Assembly: GCA_038225555.1 (NCBI GenBank)
Contig: JBBRRB010000002.1
Coordinates: forward strand, 273,884 to 337,883
Source of the DNA: JANXQZ01 sp038225555
GTDB taxonomy: Bacteria; Acidobacteriota; Terriglobia; Bryobacterales; Bryobacteraceae
Length of the DNA: 64,000 bases
Direction of reading: 5' to 3'
The stretch's first letter is position 1. Each line of letters starts with the position of its first letter. Below the pieces are notes generated by a model, which worked only from the letters and a program-made list of their open reading frames with translations, was not told the DNA's origin and made no database searches. Position numbers and translations under genes: made by a program. Positions 24,620 to 32,395 of the stretch are shown one piece after another.

Positions 24620-25831
24620 ATGCCCCTCACTCGAAGAGAATTCGTAGCTGCCAGCGCAGTCACTGCGCTCACCTATAGCCAGTTGAAGGGTGCCAACGAG
24701 CGACTGCGCATCGGCGTGATCGGCTGCGGCGGTCAGGCCATGAGCCACATGCGGGCCTTGGTGAAAATGCGCGAAACGGACAACTGCGACGTAGTCTCCG
24801 TTTGCGACGTTTACGATCCGCGCGCTGCACAAGCGGCGCAATTGACCGGCGGCAAAATAGTCAAGGATTACCGGCGGGTCCTCGACAACCCGGACATCGA
24901 TTACGTCCTGATCGCGACTCCTGAGCACTGGCATCATCAGATGACGATGGACGCGATCGCCGCGGGCAAACACATTTACGTAGAGAAGCCGATGACGAAG
25001 ACGGTGGAGCAGTCCAAGCACGTCATCGCCAAGTTGAAGAACGCGCCGAAACTGAGGATGCAGGTGGGCGTGCAGGGCATGTCCGATGACTCCTACGAGA
25101 CCGCCAACAAATACATCAAGGACGGCGCGCTCGGCAAGGTGGTCCTCGCGCAAATCGATTACTCGCGCAATCACAAATCTGATTTCTGGCTCTATCCAAT
25201 CGACGCCGACGCTAAGCCAGGAGTCAATCTCGATTGGAAAGCGTGGCTCGGACCCGCACCTAAAAGGGCCTGGGATCCCGAGCGCTACTTCCGTTGGCGG
25301 CGTTACTGGGATTATTCGGGCGGGATCGCTACAGATCTTTTCATCCATCGCGTGACGCGCATCATCAAAGCAACCGGCATTACGTTTCCCACACACGGCG
25401 CTGGTACCGGCGGCAAGTTTGAGTTTGGCAGCAGTGTCGCCGAAATTCCCGATACGCTCAATATCCTATTGGATTATCCCGAGGGCCTCACCGTTCAGCT
25501 CATCTCCACCCAGGCGAACGATACCAAAGTGGAGCACCTGATTCGAGGACACAAGGCAACGCTGGAGTTTACCCGCTCCGGTTTCACCATCAAGCCGCAA
25601 AGACTGTTCGCCGATGAAGCGAAAGAAGTGACGCATGAGAAGACGGGCGCGGAAGAACTAAATCTGCACCATCGAAACTTGATGAATGCCATTCGATCGA
25701 ACGAGGCGCTGAAGTGCGACGCGATGCTCGGCTACTACGGAGTGGTGGCCTGCGAGATGGGGAATATCAGTTATCGCAAACGCAAGTATTTGAAGTGGGA
25801 TGCCGCGAAGGAGCGAATCGTCAACGCATAG
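24620..25831 (+). CDS. Gfo/Idh/MocA family oxidoreductase with Tat-like leader
   Basis: 403 residues from the ATG at 24620, which gives a twin-arginine-type leader (LTRREFVAASAVTALTYS). The Rossmann NAD(P) motif GVIGCGGQ follows, then ATPEHWHHQMTMDAIAAGKH and the catalytic-lysine motif EKPMTK. The C-terminal alpha/beta domain includes WLGPAPKRAWDPERYFRWRR, typical of the exported Acidobacteriota/Planctomycetes group. Substrate is probably a sugar or sugar-acid derivative. No clear ribosome binding site is seen; TAGAAT at 24596 could be a -10 element giving a nearly leaderless transcript. It is paralogous to the pseudogene at 22331. Confidence 0.92.
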   Translation: MPLTRREFVAASAVTALTYSQLKGANERLRIGVIGCGGQAMSHMRALVKMRETDNCDVVSVCDVYDPRAAQAAQLTGGKIVKDYRRVLDNPDIDYVLIATPEHWHHQMTMDAIAAGKHIYVEKPMTKTVEQSKHVIAKLKNAPKLRMQVGVQGMSDDSYETANKYIKDGALGKVVLAQIDYSRNHKSDFWLYPIDADAKPGVNLDWKAWLGPAPKRAWDPERYFRWRRYWDYSGGIATDLFIHRVTRIIKATGITFPTHGAGTGGKFEFGSSVAEIPDTLNILLDYPEGLTVQLISTQANDTKVEHLIRGHKATLEFTRSGFTIKPQRLFADEAKEVTHEKTGAEELNLHHRNLMNAIRSNEALKCDAMLGYYGVVACEMGNISYRKRKYLKWDAAKERIVNA

Positions 25832-26005
25832 CATGAGCCAGGAACCTGATCCAACTCAGCCACGTCACTAACGCAGCATCAGGAATGTCCCTCGCGGACT
25901 GCCAACCGGGTTCGAGAGCCACGGTGGATTCCAGAATCCGTTCTGGAGATGTGGACGGCACGCCGTCAACCAATCTCGTCCTAGATGCCCTGAAAGGACG
26001 ACAGC

Positions 26006-26665
26006 ATGTCTCAGGGCGCTTCAGAGTTTCCCATCTCAAAGTTGCTCGGTCGAGTCATAGATGAATCGGGGCTTCGCCGTTCCGAGTTCATAAAATCGCT
26101 CGACTATAAAAGCATTCCAGGCGGTTTGCGACGCCTCGACGAGTGGCTTCAGCAGGGAGAAGGCCACGTCTTAATTCTTGACCGAATCGCACAGGTGTAC
26201 CACCTCAATCGCGGCGAACTAAAACAGGCGTTGCTGGCAACATCCGGTGAGAAGGCTGTGCAAGCCGACGCTGCTCGTGTCGAAGCCACGCAAGCCGAAC
26301 ATAAACGTTTCCGTCCCTACATTCATGTCGAGGGCGAATTCAGCGTTCCTAGCTGCATCGTGATCGTGGCGGTCACCGGGGGTCGCTTAAATAGAATCGA
26401 ACTGCCGCGAGAACTTCACGATCCATTCCTCGTTGAAAAAATTCCAGCTCTGGCCGAGCTCATGCGCCCATACTTGGAGGAGCATAACGGCGCATGTCCA
26501 TTTTTCGGACGAGCCGTAGCATTCCGGCTCGTGCATTGGGATGAGAGTTTCCGGTTTAGCTTAGATGGGCGGCTCCTGGAACGAAGCGAGGGCCGGTTTA
26601 CGCCGGGGCGGGCGACCGCGCGGATCGGAAACAAGACCGTGGAGGGCTTGTTTGGAACTTTGTGA
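26006..26665 (+). CDS. Hypothetical protein with possible N-terminal helix-turn-helix
   Basis: 219 residues with AAAGGACG upstream of the ATG. The first 75 residues (SKLLGRVIDESGLRRSEFIK, DEWLQQGEGHVLILDRIAQV) look like a lambda-repressor-type helical domain. The second part is mixed, with the strand/helix unit RPYIHVEGEFSVPSCIVIVA and LIRHWDESF-like elements. The middle (ARVEATQAEHKRFRP) may be a linker. I recognise no named family. The 174 bp before it hold nothing I can support. The next gene follows after 12 bases and may share its transcript. Confidence 0.7.
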   Translation: MSQGASEFPISKLLGRVIDESGLRRSEFIKSLDYKSIPGGLRRLDEWLQQGEGHVLILDRIAQVYHLNRGELKQALLATSGEKAVQADAARVEATQAEHKRFRPYIHVEGEFSVPSCIVIVAVTGGRLNRIELPRELHDPFLVEKIPALAELMRPYLEEHNGACPFFGRAVAFRLVHWDESFRFSLDGRLLERSEGRFTPGRATARIGNKTVEGLFGTL

Positions 26666-26677
26666 TACGTTGAATCC

Positions 26678-27685
26678 ATGTCCACCGTGAATCGCCAGTT
26701 TCACCTCGCCGCAGTCCCCGCAGGCATGCCCAAGGAGACCGATTTTCAGATCGTAGAGATTCCCCTGCCAGGTCTGAACGAAGGGCAAATCTTGATTAAG
26801 ACTGCATACTGGTCGGTAGATCCTTACATGCGGGGTCGCATCACCGGTGTCAAGAGTTATGCCGACCCCATTCGCGTCGGCGACCTTATGCTCGGAGGAT
26901 CGGTGGGCGAAGTGGTGGACTCGAAGAATGGGACCTACAAGACGGGCGACTTCGTCATGGGCATGTGGGGCTGGCAGGAGTACGAAGTGTCAACAGGCAA
27001 GGGCTTGCAGAAGCTCAACCCTCAACTTGCTCCCGTGTCAACAGCGCTCGGCATTCTGGGGATGCCAGGTCTGACTGCCTACTTCGGCTTTCTCGAAATC
27101 TGCCAGCCCAAGTCCGGCGAGACAGTGGTAGTTTCGGGTGCGGCCGGTGCCGTGGGTTCGCTGGTCGGCCAGATCGCAAAAATTAAAGGGTGCCGAGTCA
27201 TTGGAATTGCCGGTGCCGACGACAAAGTCGATCACTTGGTGAACGACCTTGGCTTCGACGCGGCCTTTAATTATAAAACGGTCTCGAATTACAGCGACAA
27301 ACTGAAGGAACTGTGCCCCCAGGGTATCGATTGTTATTTCGATAACGTTGGCGGCGCGATAACCGATGCCGTATTCCCGCTTTTAAATCTGTACGCCCGC
27401 GTCTCCATCTGCGGTCAGATCTCCCAATACAACCTGCAGAAGCCAGAGTCAGGCCCGCGTCTTTTGGTCTACATCCTAGTGAAGCAGGCGCGCGTAGAGG
27501 GCTTCATCATCATGCGCTTCGTGGAGCGCTTTGGAGAGGGCGTTATGCAAATGGCTCAGTGGCTAAAAGAGGGCAAGCTCAAGTATCGGGAAGACGTGAT
27601 GGAGGGATTCGAACACATTCCCGCAGCATTCATCGCGCTGCTAAACGGCAAGAACACTGGCAAAATGCTTGTGAAAGCCAGCTAG
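26678..27685 (+). CDS. NADP-dependent medium-chain oxidoreductase (CurA/prostaglandin reductase type)
   Basis: 335 residues of the zinc-independent MDR superfamily. Landmarks: SVDPYMRGRI, LGGSVGEVV, the catalytic-domain segment LGILGMPGLTAYFGFLEI, the NADP-binding VVSGAAGAVGSLVGQIAKIK, and YFDNVGGAITDAVFPLL. Relatives reduce alkenals, alpha,beta-unsaturated ketones or curcumin with NADPH, mostly for detoxification of reactive carbonyls in the cytoplasm. No catalytic zinc ligands are present, as expected. It converges on the methyltransferase gene at 27696. Confidence 0.94.
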   Translation: MSTVNRQFHLAAVPAGMPKETDFQIVEIPLPGLNEGQILIKTAYWSVDPYMRGRITGVKSYADPIRVGDLMLGGSVGEVVDSKNGTYKTGDFVMGMWGWQEYEVSTGKGLQKLNPQLAPVSTALGILGMPGLTAYFGFLEICQPKSGETVVVSGAAGAVGSLVGQIAKIKGCRVIGIAGADDKVDHLVNDLGFDAAFNYKTVSNYSDKLKELCPQGIDCYFDNVGGAITDAVFPLLNLYARVSICGQISQYNLQKPESGPRLLVYILVKQARVEGFIIMRFVERFGEGVMQMAQWLKEGKLKYREDVMEGFEHIPAAFIALLNGKNTGKMLVKAS

Positions 27686-27695
27686 CCCAAACGAG

Positions 27696-28256
27696 CTACT
27701 TCTTCTCTGGAGGCATCACGTACAGGTAAATCATGTGACCCCGCGCATAAGGCTCAGCCTTCTCCACGTATTTAGCCTTCCAGCCAGGAACTGCATACTC
27801 ATGCGACACCACCCGTGCTCCCGGCTTTAGATACCTCTCCAGATTTGGCCGCAAAATCTCATTTGAGTTGGTCATCAAATAAATGGTGACCACGTCGGCG
27901 GGACTCAAATCCACTGCCAGCAGGTCGCCGTGTATGACGCTCGCCAGATTTTGCAGATTGGAACGGACAATACCCTCGTTTGTCGCTTTCACCAACGACG
28001 CTGAGATTTCAACTCCCACAGCCTTGGCGTGAAAACGTTGAGCGGCCCTAAACAGGATCCGTCCATCGCCGCTTCCCAAATCGTAGAGGGTCTCACCCGA
28101 CTTCAAATCGGCTATCTCCAGCATACGGTCCACAATTGCCTGCGGAGAGACTACATACGGCGCCAAACTATTTTTGTAATGCTGAAAACCCGACTGAGCT
28201 TGGGCAAGGGCGGTAAACGAAACCAGCCCGACCAAGATTTCCCTGAATTTACACAT
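27696..28256 (-). CDS. Class I methyltransferase with an apparent signal peptide
   Basis: 186 residues. The C-terminal 150 carry a seven-strand methyltransferase fold: motif I LYDLGSGDGRILFRAAQRF, motif II-like AVGVEISASLV, and DVVTIYLMTNSNEILRPNLE. Unusually, the first 20 residues (ILVGLVSFTALAQAQ) look like a secretion signal ending AQA, although SAM is normally cytoplasmic. Either the N-terminus is a membrane anchor, or the signal is a misleading hydrophobic helix, or the protein is periplasmic. It follows the secreted protein gene at 28258 by one base, in one operon. Confidence 0.85.
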   Translation of the reverse strand: MCKFREILVGLVSFTALAQAQSGFQHYKNSLAPYVVSPQAIVDRMLEIADLKSGETLYDLGSGDGRILFRAAQRFHAKAVGVEISASLVKATNEGIVRSNLQNLASVIHGDLLAVDLSPADVVTIYLMTNSNEILRPNLERYLKPGARVVSHEYAVPGWKAKYVEKAEPYARGHMIYLYVMPPEKK

Positions 28257-28257
28257 T

Positions 28258-29541
28258 CTATTGACTAGAGATGGATGAAGTCAGCCGCCCGTTCCTTGAT
28301 TTTACAATACGGCTCACCATTTCCGAAACCGCGAACCACAGGTCACGAGGCCGGCTGATCGTGTACTCGTATCCTTTGAAGTACTTGACCGTATGGCTGA
28401 TAGCATCTTTCCAGGGCACCGCTTGCGGATTCAAATTGTAGTTCATATAGAACACAGGGTAATCTATCTCACTAATCTGTTTTAACGAATCCTGAGGCAC
28501 GTTGGAATCGAGCATCACTTTGGGTCCCGCAAAGATCAGCGCATCGGGGCGAGTGGACGGGGTACCGACGCATTCCTTCTGAATCAACTGCGTCAGAAAT
28601 TCGGTGTCCCCATGTTTCTGGCCCAGTTGTTTAAAATCGACGGTGCCCAAATTGAGCCGATGCAGGGCGTCTCCCAAAGCGGGGAAATCGATGCGATCAG
28701 CACCATCCTGGCGATACAGAATCTTCTGTTCCTGCATGTTGAAGGCGATGATCGAGAACTTCCCGATGCGCGGCTCGCGGGACAGAGATCGCAGAATCGA
28801 GACCAACGCGCTCGTATCTAAGGGCTGCAGCGCGGCGGAAAGCGAGTTCTGAGGTGCGAAATTGATCAGCACTTTGATGTTGAGAGGAGTTTCGCCTTGG
28901 GTTCTTTGGACTGGAGGCTCTTCCTTAAACTGTTCAAAATCGGCCCGTTGGATCACGCCGGGGGCGATCGCCAGGTTGATCTGCCGATCTTTTTGCAGCA
29001 GCGCCGCGTCCGCATCCCAGGATGAGGCGCAAACTCGCTCACTGCGATCCCGCATGAGCCAATCGACGTGGTATTTCCCCTCGCCCACATCGAAGCCGCC
29101 CTGCAGGTAGGCATCGCCCTTGGCCTCTTCGTCAATCGATGGCACGCGGACCCGTTGTGAGAAGTACTGTGGCTGGTCTTTTTGGTTGTCGGCGACAACG
29201 CGGAAAACGATTGTTAAAAGGTTTTCGGAGCCGGATAACTCCTTAAGAGGAACGCTGACTTCATAACCCGAATGGAACCGAAGGTCGAAGCCAAGCGTCG
29301 GCTTGAGTTGGACAGCAGTGCAGGGGAGGTCTTTTCGCTCCTCTCCCGCTTCCAGAACGGCCAGATCCGAGCCAAACACATTTACGTTGCCGGAAGGGCC
29401 GGAGCCGAGCATAGGGATTTGAGCGCGCAAGAGAGCGCAGCTTAAGAAAAGAGCGCCTATGCAGCCGCTCATCGCCCACCCGGAATCCCGAAAACCAAAA
29501 GGTCCATGCATCAGGGTCGTCCGAAACAAATTGTTCCTCAT
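28258..29541 (-). CDS. Secreted Acidobacteriota-type protein of unknown function
   Basis: 427 residues with a hydrophobic N-terminal segment (MSGCIGALFLSCALLRA), so it is probably exported; GGATGG upstream supports the ATG at 29541, but one at 29472 is also possible. The body has an N-terminal beta-rich region (VSVPLKELSGSENLLTIVFR) and a C-terminal part with FAPQNSLSAALQPLDTSALV and KFSIIAFNMQEQKILYRQDG, loosely like the VWFA-related domain common in Acidobacteriota. The metal-binding DxSxS of true VWA domains is not visible. I assign no function. Confidence 0.75.
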   Translation of the reverse strand: MRNNLFRTTLMHGPFGFRDSGWAMSGCIGALFLSCALLRAQIPMLGSGPSGNVNVFGSDLAVLEAGEERKDLPCTAVQLKPTLGFDLRFHSGYEVSVPLKELSGSENLLTIVFRVVADNQKDQPQYFSQRVRVPSIDEEAKGDAYLQGGFDVGEGKYHVDWLMRDRSERVCASSWDADAALLQKDRQINLAIAPGVIQRADFEQFKEEPPVQRTQGETPLNIKVLINFAPQNSLSAALQPLDTSALVSILRSLSREPRIGKFSIIAFNMQEQKILYRQDGADRIDFPALGDALHRLNLGTVDFKQLGQKHGDTEFLTQLIQKECVGTPSTRPDALIFAGPKVMLDSNVPQDSLKQISEIDYPVFYMNYNLNPQAVPWKDAISHTVKYFKGYEYTISRPRDLWFAVSEMVSRIVKSRNGRLTSSISSQ

Positions 29542-29725
29542 TTTACATCCATCCGGCAGGATTGCAAATAGGATTTTATCTAGATGCCGCTTCGGTACCG
29601 CTAGACGACCGCGAGCGGTTGCAAGCAGTCAAGCTTCTGTCAATAGGTGCTCGCGGAAGCCAAATAGTATCGAGATTATTGCAGGGACGGCGAATTGGTC
29701 CAGTTGTGATAGAGTTTGAGGCAGT

Positions 29726-30211
29726 ATGGCATCGCGCAGCGTAAACAAAGTGATCCTTCTCGGACGCCTGGGTAAAGACGCCGAAACCAAGTTCACGCCT
29801 TCCGGGGCATCCATCACGAAGTTCTCAATCGCAACCAACCGCAATAGCAAAGACCAGCAAACGGGCGAGTGGAAAGAAGAAACGGACTGGGCTAACGTCG
29901 TGCTTTGGAAGGGCGAGAACGTGGAGAAGTACCTGACCAAGGGTAAATTAGTTTACCTGGAGGGCCGGCTCCAGACCCGAAGTTATGACGACAAGGATGG
30001 CAAGAAGCAGTACTTTACCGAAGTGGTCGCCAATGGTCCGGATATCGTTCTGTTGGGTGGTCCAGGTGAAGGTGGAGGCGGCCCGACGCGCGACGAGGGC
30101 TTCAGCCAGCCAGTATCGATGCCCAGGGGGGCTCAGCAACGGGCCAAACCGTCTCCGTCGAGTGAATCCGGCTACGACCAAGGCATTACGGACGACGACG
30201 TCCCGTTCTAA
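29726..30211 (+). CDS. ssb: Single-stranded DNA-binding protein
   Basis: 161 residues. The OB-fold (residues 1-110) starts MASRSVNKVILLGRLGKDAE, with FSIATNRN and TDWANVVLWKGENVEKYLTK typical of bacterial SSB. A glycine- and serine-rich linker leads to the acidic tip DDDVPF, the docking site for replication and repair proteins. It coats single-stranded DNA during replication, recombination and repair. The helix-turn-helix gene fragment at 30235 follows directly. Confidence 0.98.
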   Translation: MASRSVNKVILLGRLGKDAETKFTPSGASITKFSIATNRNSKDQQTGEWKEETDWANVVLWKGENVEKYLTKGKLVYLEGRLQTRSYDDKDGKKQYFTEVVANGPDIVLLGGPGEGGGGPTRDEGFSQPVSMPRGAQQRAKPSPSSESGYDQGITDDDVPF

Positions 30212-30234
30212 ACTGTCTCTCGCGGGTCTCGTAA

Positions 30235-30470
30235 ATGAAGGCTTACACCGCGAAGCAGGGCCAGTACTTGGCTTTTATCTTTTACTACATGAAATTCACC
30301 GGGTTGCTCCCGCCGAGATGGACATGCAGAGGTACTTCGGGGTTACGCCACCCTCGGTACATCAAATGGTGCTGATCCTGGAGGCCAACGGATTGATTGA
30401 GCGTGTTCCAGGGCGGGCTCGGTCGATTCGGCTACTAATCGCGAGGGAGGAACTGCCTGAACTACTGTAG
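30235..30470 (+). pseudogene. LexA-type winged-helix DNA-binding protein, frameshifted
   Basis: Frame one starts MKAYTAKQGQYLAFIFYYMK, then drifts. The +1 neighbour continues IHRVAPAEMDMQRYFGVTPP, SVHQMVLILEANGLIERVPG and RSIRLLIAREELPEL, a winged-helix DNA-binding domain like the N-terminus of LexA. Adding one A to the AAA at about 30275-30277 restores a single protein of about 78 residues. The gene is either decayed or misread by one base. Short solo winged-helix proteins of this type are common in Acidobacteriota. Confidence 0.7.
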
Positions 30471-30643
30471 GGCACCGTTGTAGGGCACCGTTGATCGGAG
30501 AACCTATGCTGATCGGCGCTGGGTTGGTCGACCATGGGTTTGACGAACCGGTTTCACCCTGCTCATCGGGAGGATGGTTGATCGTTTCTCGAGAAGACGT
30601 CTACCCCGAACGTCGCGAACGGCCCTTCAAATGCCAACCAAGC

Positions 30644-31330
30644 ATGATGCGATTCCCGCAATACATTTTCTTCACACCGATATTGTTGCCGCTGCTTGCC
30701 AACTGTCAGGACGCAACATCAGCGGACCGCGCCGTTATAAAAAACACGATGCAACCCAGTTCTACCCTCAAAGATCGTCTTGCTGGCAGGGTCCTGGCTG
30801 TTTTAGGTCCGTCCGAGCCGTCACACTTAACCGAACATCAACGCTTCCACGACTATGTTTCGAATGCAATTGGACCTTTATCGATTCTTGGCGAAGGCGT
30901 GGGGGCGGGAATCGGTCAGTGGGCGAACAGCCCGAAAGAATGGGGCCAGGGTTGGGGAGCATACGGCAAGAGATTTGCCAGCAATGTTGGGTACAATGGC
31001 ATTCGCCAGACCATAAGTTACGGCGTCGCGACCGCCTTCCACGAGGATGATCGCTACTTCAGCTCCCACGAAACCGGCGCATGGAAGCGCACCAAGTATG
31101 CTCTCGTGAGTACATTTACCGCGCGGCATCCAGACGGGAGCAATCGGTTCTCAATATCCAGTTTCACGGGCGTGCTGGGAGCCGGTACCGCGGCCAGCAT
31201 TTGGGGTCCTGGAAGTTATAAGGGTATCGGCAACATAGCGACGAATGCGGGGATCAGCTTTGGGACCACCGCTGCGTTCAACGTCTTCCGCGAATTTTTG
31301 CCCGACCTTCTGCACCGACCCCGAAAGTGA
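30644..31330 (+). CDS. Secreted, glycine-rich, possibly outer-membrane-associated hypothetical protein
   Basis: 228 residues from the ATG at 30644, which gives a signal peptide (RFPQYIFFTPILLPLLANCQ); the open frame extends upstream to 30491 without support. A cysteine follows the hydrophobic core (LANCQDATSA), so it could be a lipoprotein. The body is rich in glycine and aromatic residues (GQWANSPKEWGQGWGAYGKR, AFHEDDRYFSSHETGAWKR). I recognise no named family. A 14-bp direct repeat (TGTAGGGCACCGTT) lies between this gene and the preceding fragment. Confidence 0.7.
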   Translation: MMRFPQYIFFTPILLPLLANCQDATSADRAVIKNTMQPSSTLKDRLAGRVLAVLGPSEPSHLTEHQRFHDYVSNAIGPLSILGEGVGAGIGQWANSPKEWGQGWGAYGKRFASNVGYNGIRQTISYGVATAFHEDDRYFSSHETGAWKRTKYALVSTFTARHPDGSNRFSISSFTGVLGAGTAASIWGPGSYKGIGNIATNAGISFGTTAAFNVFREFLPDLLHRPRK

Positions 31331-31380
31331 ACACAGACGGTAAAATCGACCGGAACACGTCGTAGGATAGTAGCGACTCG

Positions 31381-32361
31381 ATGGCGCCACCTACTACGGC
31401 ACTGATACTGCTCCTTGCTACGGGCCCGACTGTCTGGGGCTCCCAGCCGATCTTTCAGCGAGGGGTGAATTTTACCGCGGAAGGCCCCGACGGGTATGGC
31501 TCCGGGGCCAGGCCGATCCTTGAAAAGTTAACCACCTTTGGAGTGGATGCGATCGCCCTGGTTCCATACGCATTCACCCCTCGTTCCTCCCCCATTGTTC
31601 GCTTTGGAGGCGGTTTTGAAACCGACGAAGGAATCGAGCAGGTCGCAATCACTGCTCACTCCCTCGGCATGAAAGTGTTCTTGAAGCCCCAGGTTTGGGT
31701 GCGGTCCGGGTTTCCCGGCGACCTCGAGTTCCCCAATCCCGCCGACCGCGCCAAGTGGTTCTCCGGATACCGCGCCTACATTGAACACCAGGCCGGATTG
31801 GCGACCCGCATTCGCGCCGATCTGTTCTGCGTAGGCGTGGAGTTCGTAAAGCTTACCGGCGATCAGAAGGAATGGCGACAGCTCATCGCTCGCGTCCGCG
31901 AAATTTATCGCGGACCCCTGACCTATGGCGCCACCCAAGGGCCAGAGTTCGAGAACCTGCGATTTTGGGATGCTCTGGATTACATTGGACTCAACAATTA
32001 TTACCCTCTCCCCGACGATCTCTCAACGGTTGCTTTAGTCAGTAGAGTCGAGTCTGTCCAGAGGCGATTTAAGAAGCCGGTGATCCTGACGGAGACAGGC
32101 TTCTCGAGCTACGAGTCACCCCACCGTCAGCCGTGGGATGAGACACCTCGCAAGCTCGCTCAGCAAGAACAAGCTCGCTGCTACGAGGCGATCTTTCGCG
32201 GCTTTTACGGGAAACCCTGGTTTTACGGAATGTACTGGTGGAAGGTGGGCACGGACGGGCACGGTGGACCGGCAGAAGGCTCGTTTACGCCCTGGGGAAA
32301 GCCAGCTATGGAGGTCGTTAAGCGCTGGTATCTGTCCGGTAAACCAAGCCGCGAGAGGTAG
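31381..32361 (+). CDS. GH113-like glycoside hydrolase, secreted
   Basis: 326 residues with a signal peptide (TTALILLLATGPTVWG). The TIM barrel carries RGVNFTAEGPDGYGS, VALVPYAFTPRSSP, LKPQVWVRSG, the acid/base glutamate in CVGVEF (about residue 157) and the nucleophile in VILTETGFSSY (about residue 238), then WYGMYWWK-like FYGMYWWKVGTD. This matches family GH113, whose characterised members are beta-mannanases. It would act in the periplasm or outside the cell. The start ATG has no strong ribosome binding site. Confidence 0.88.
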   Translation: MAPPTTALILLLATGPTVWGSQPIFQRGVNFTAEGPDGYGSGARPILEKLTTFGVDAIALVPYAFTPRSSPIVRFGGGFETDEGIEQVAITAHSLGMKVFLKPQVWVRSGFPGDLEFPNPADRAKWFSGYRAYIEHQAGLATRIRADLFCVGVEFVKLTGDQKEWRQLIARVREIYRGPLTYGATQGPEFENLRFWDALDYIGLNNYYPLPDDLSTVALVSRVESVQRRFKKPVILTETGFSSYESPHRQPWDETPRKLAQQEQARCYEAIFRGFYGKPWFYGMYWWKVGTDGHGGPAEGSFTPWGKPAMEVVKRWYLSGKPSRER

Positions 32362-32362
32362 A

Positions 32363-32384
32363 GGAGGACTCCCTGACGTCCTCC
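32363..32384. terminator. Hairpin between convergent genes, weak terminator candidate
   Basis: GGAGGAC and GTCCTCC form a 7-bp stem with an eight-base loop between the GH113 stop and the end of the first DUF11-like gene. There is no strong T run on either strand, so termination is only suggested. Confidence 0.35.
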
Positions 32385-32395
32385 CCTTCTGCAGA

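Noticed and set aside
24119..25396. Minus-strand open frame of 425 codons over the phosphodiesterase and Gfo/Idh/MocA genes
   Set aside because: Antisense to two recognised genes and runs through repeat copy B; composition is not protein-like.
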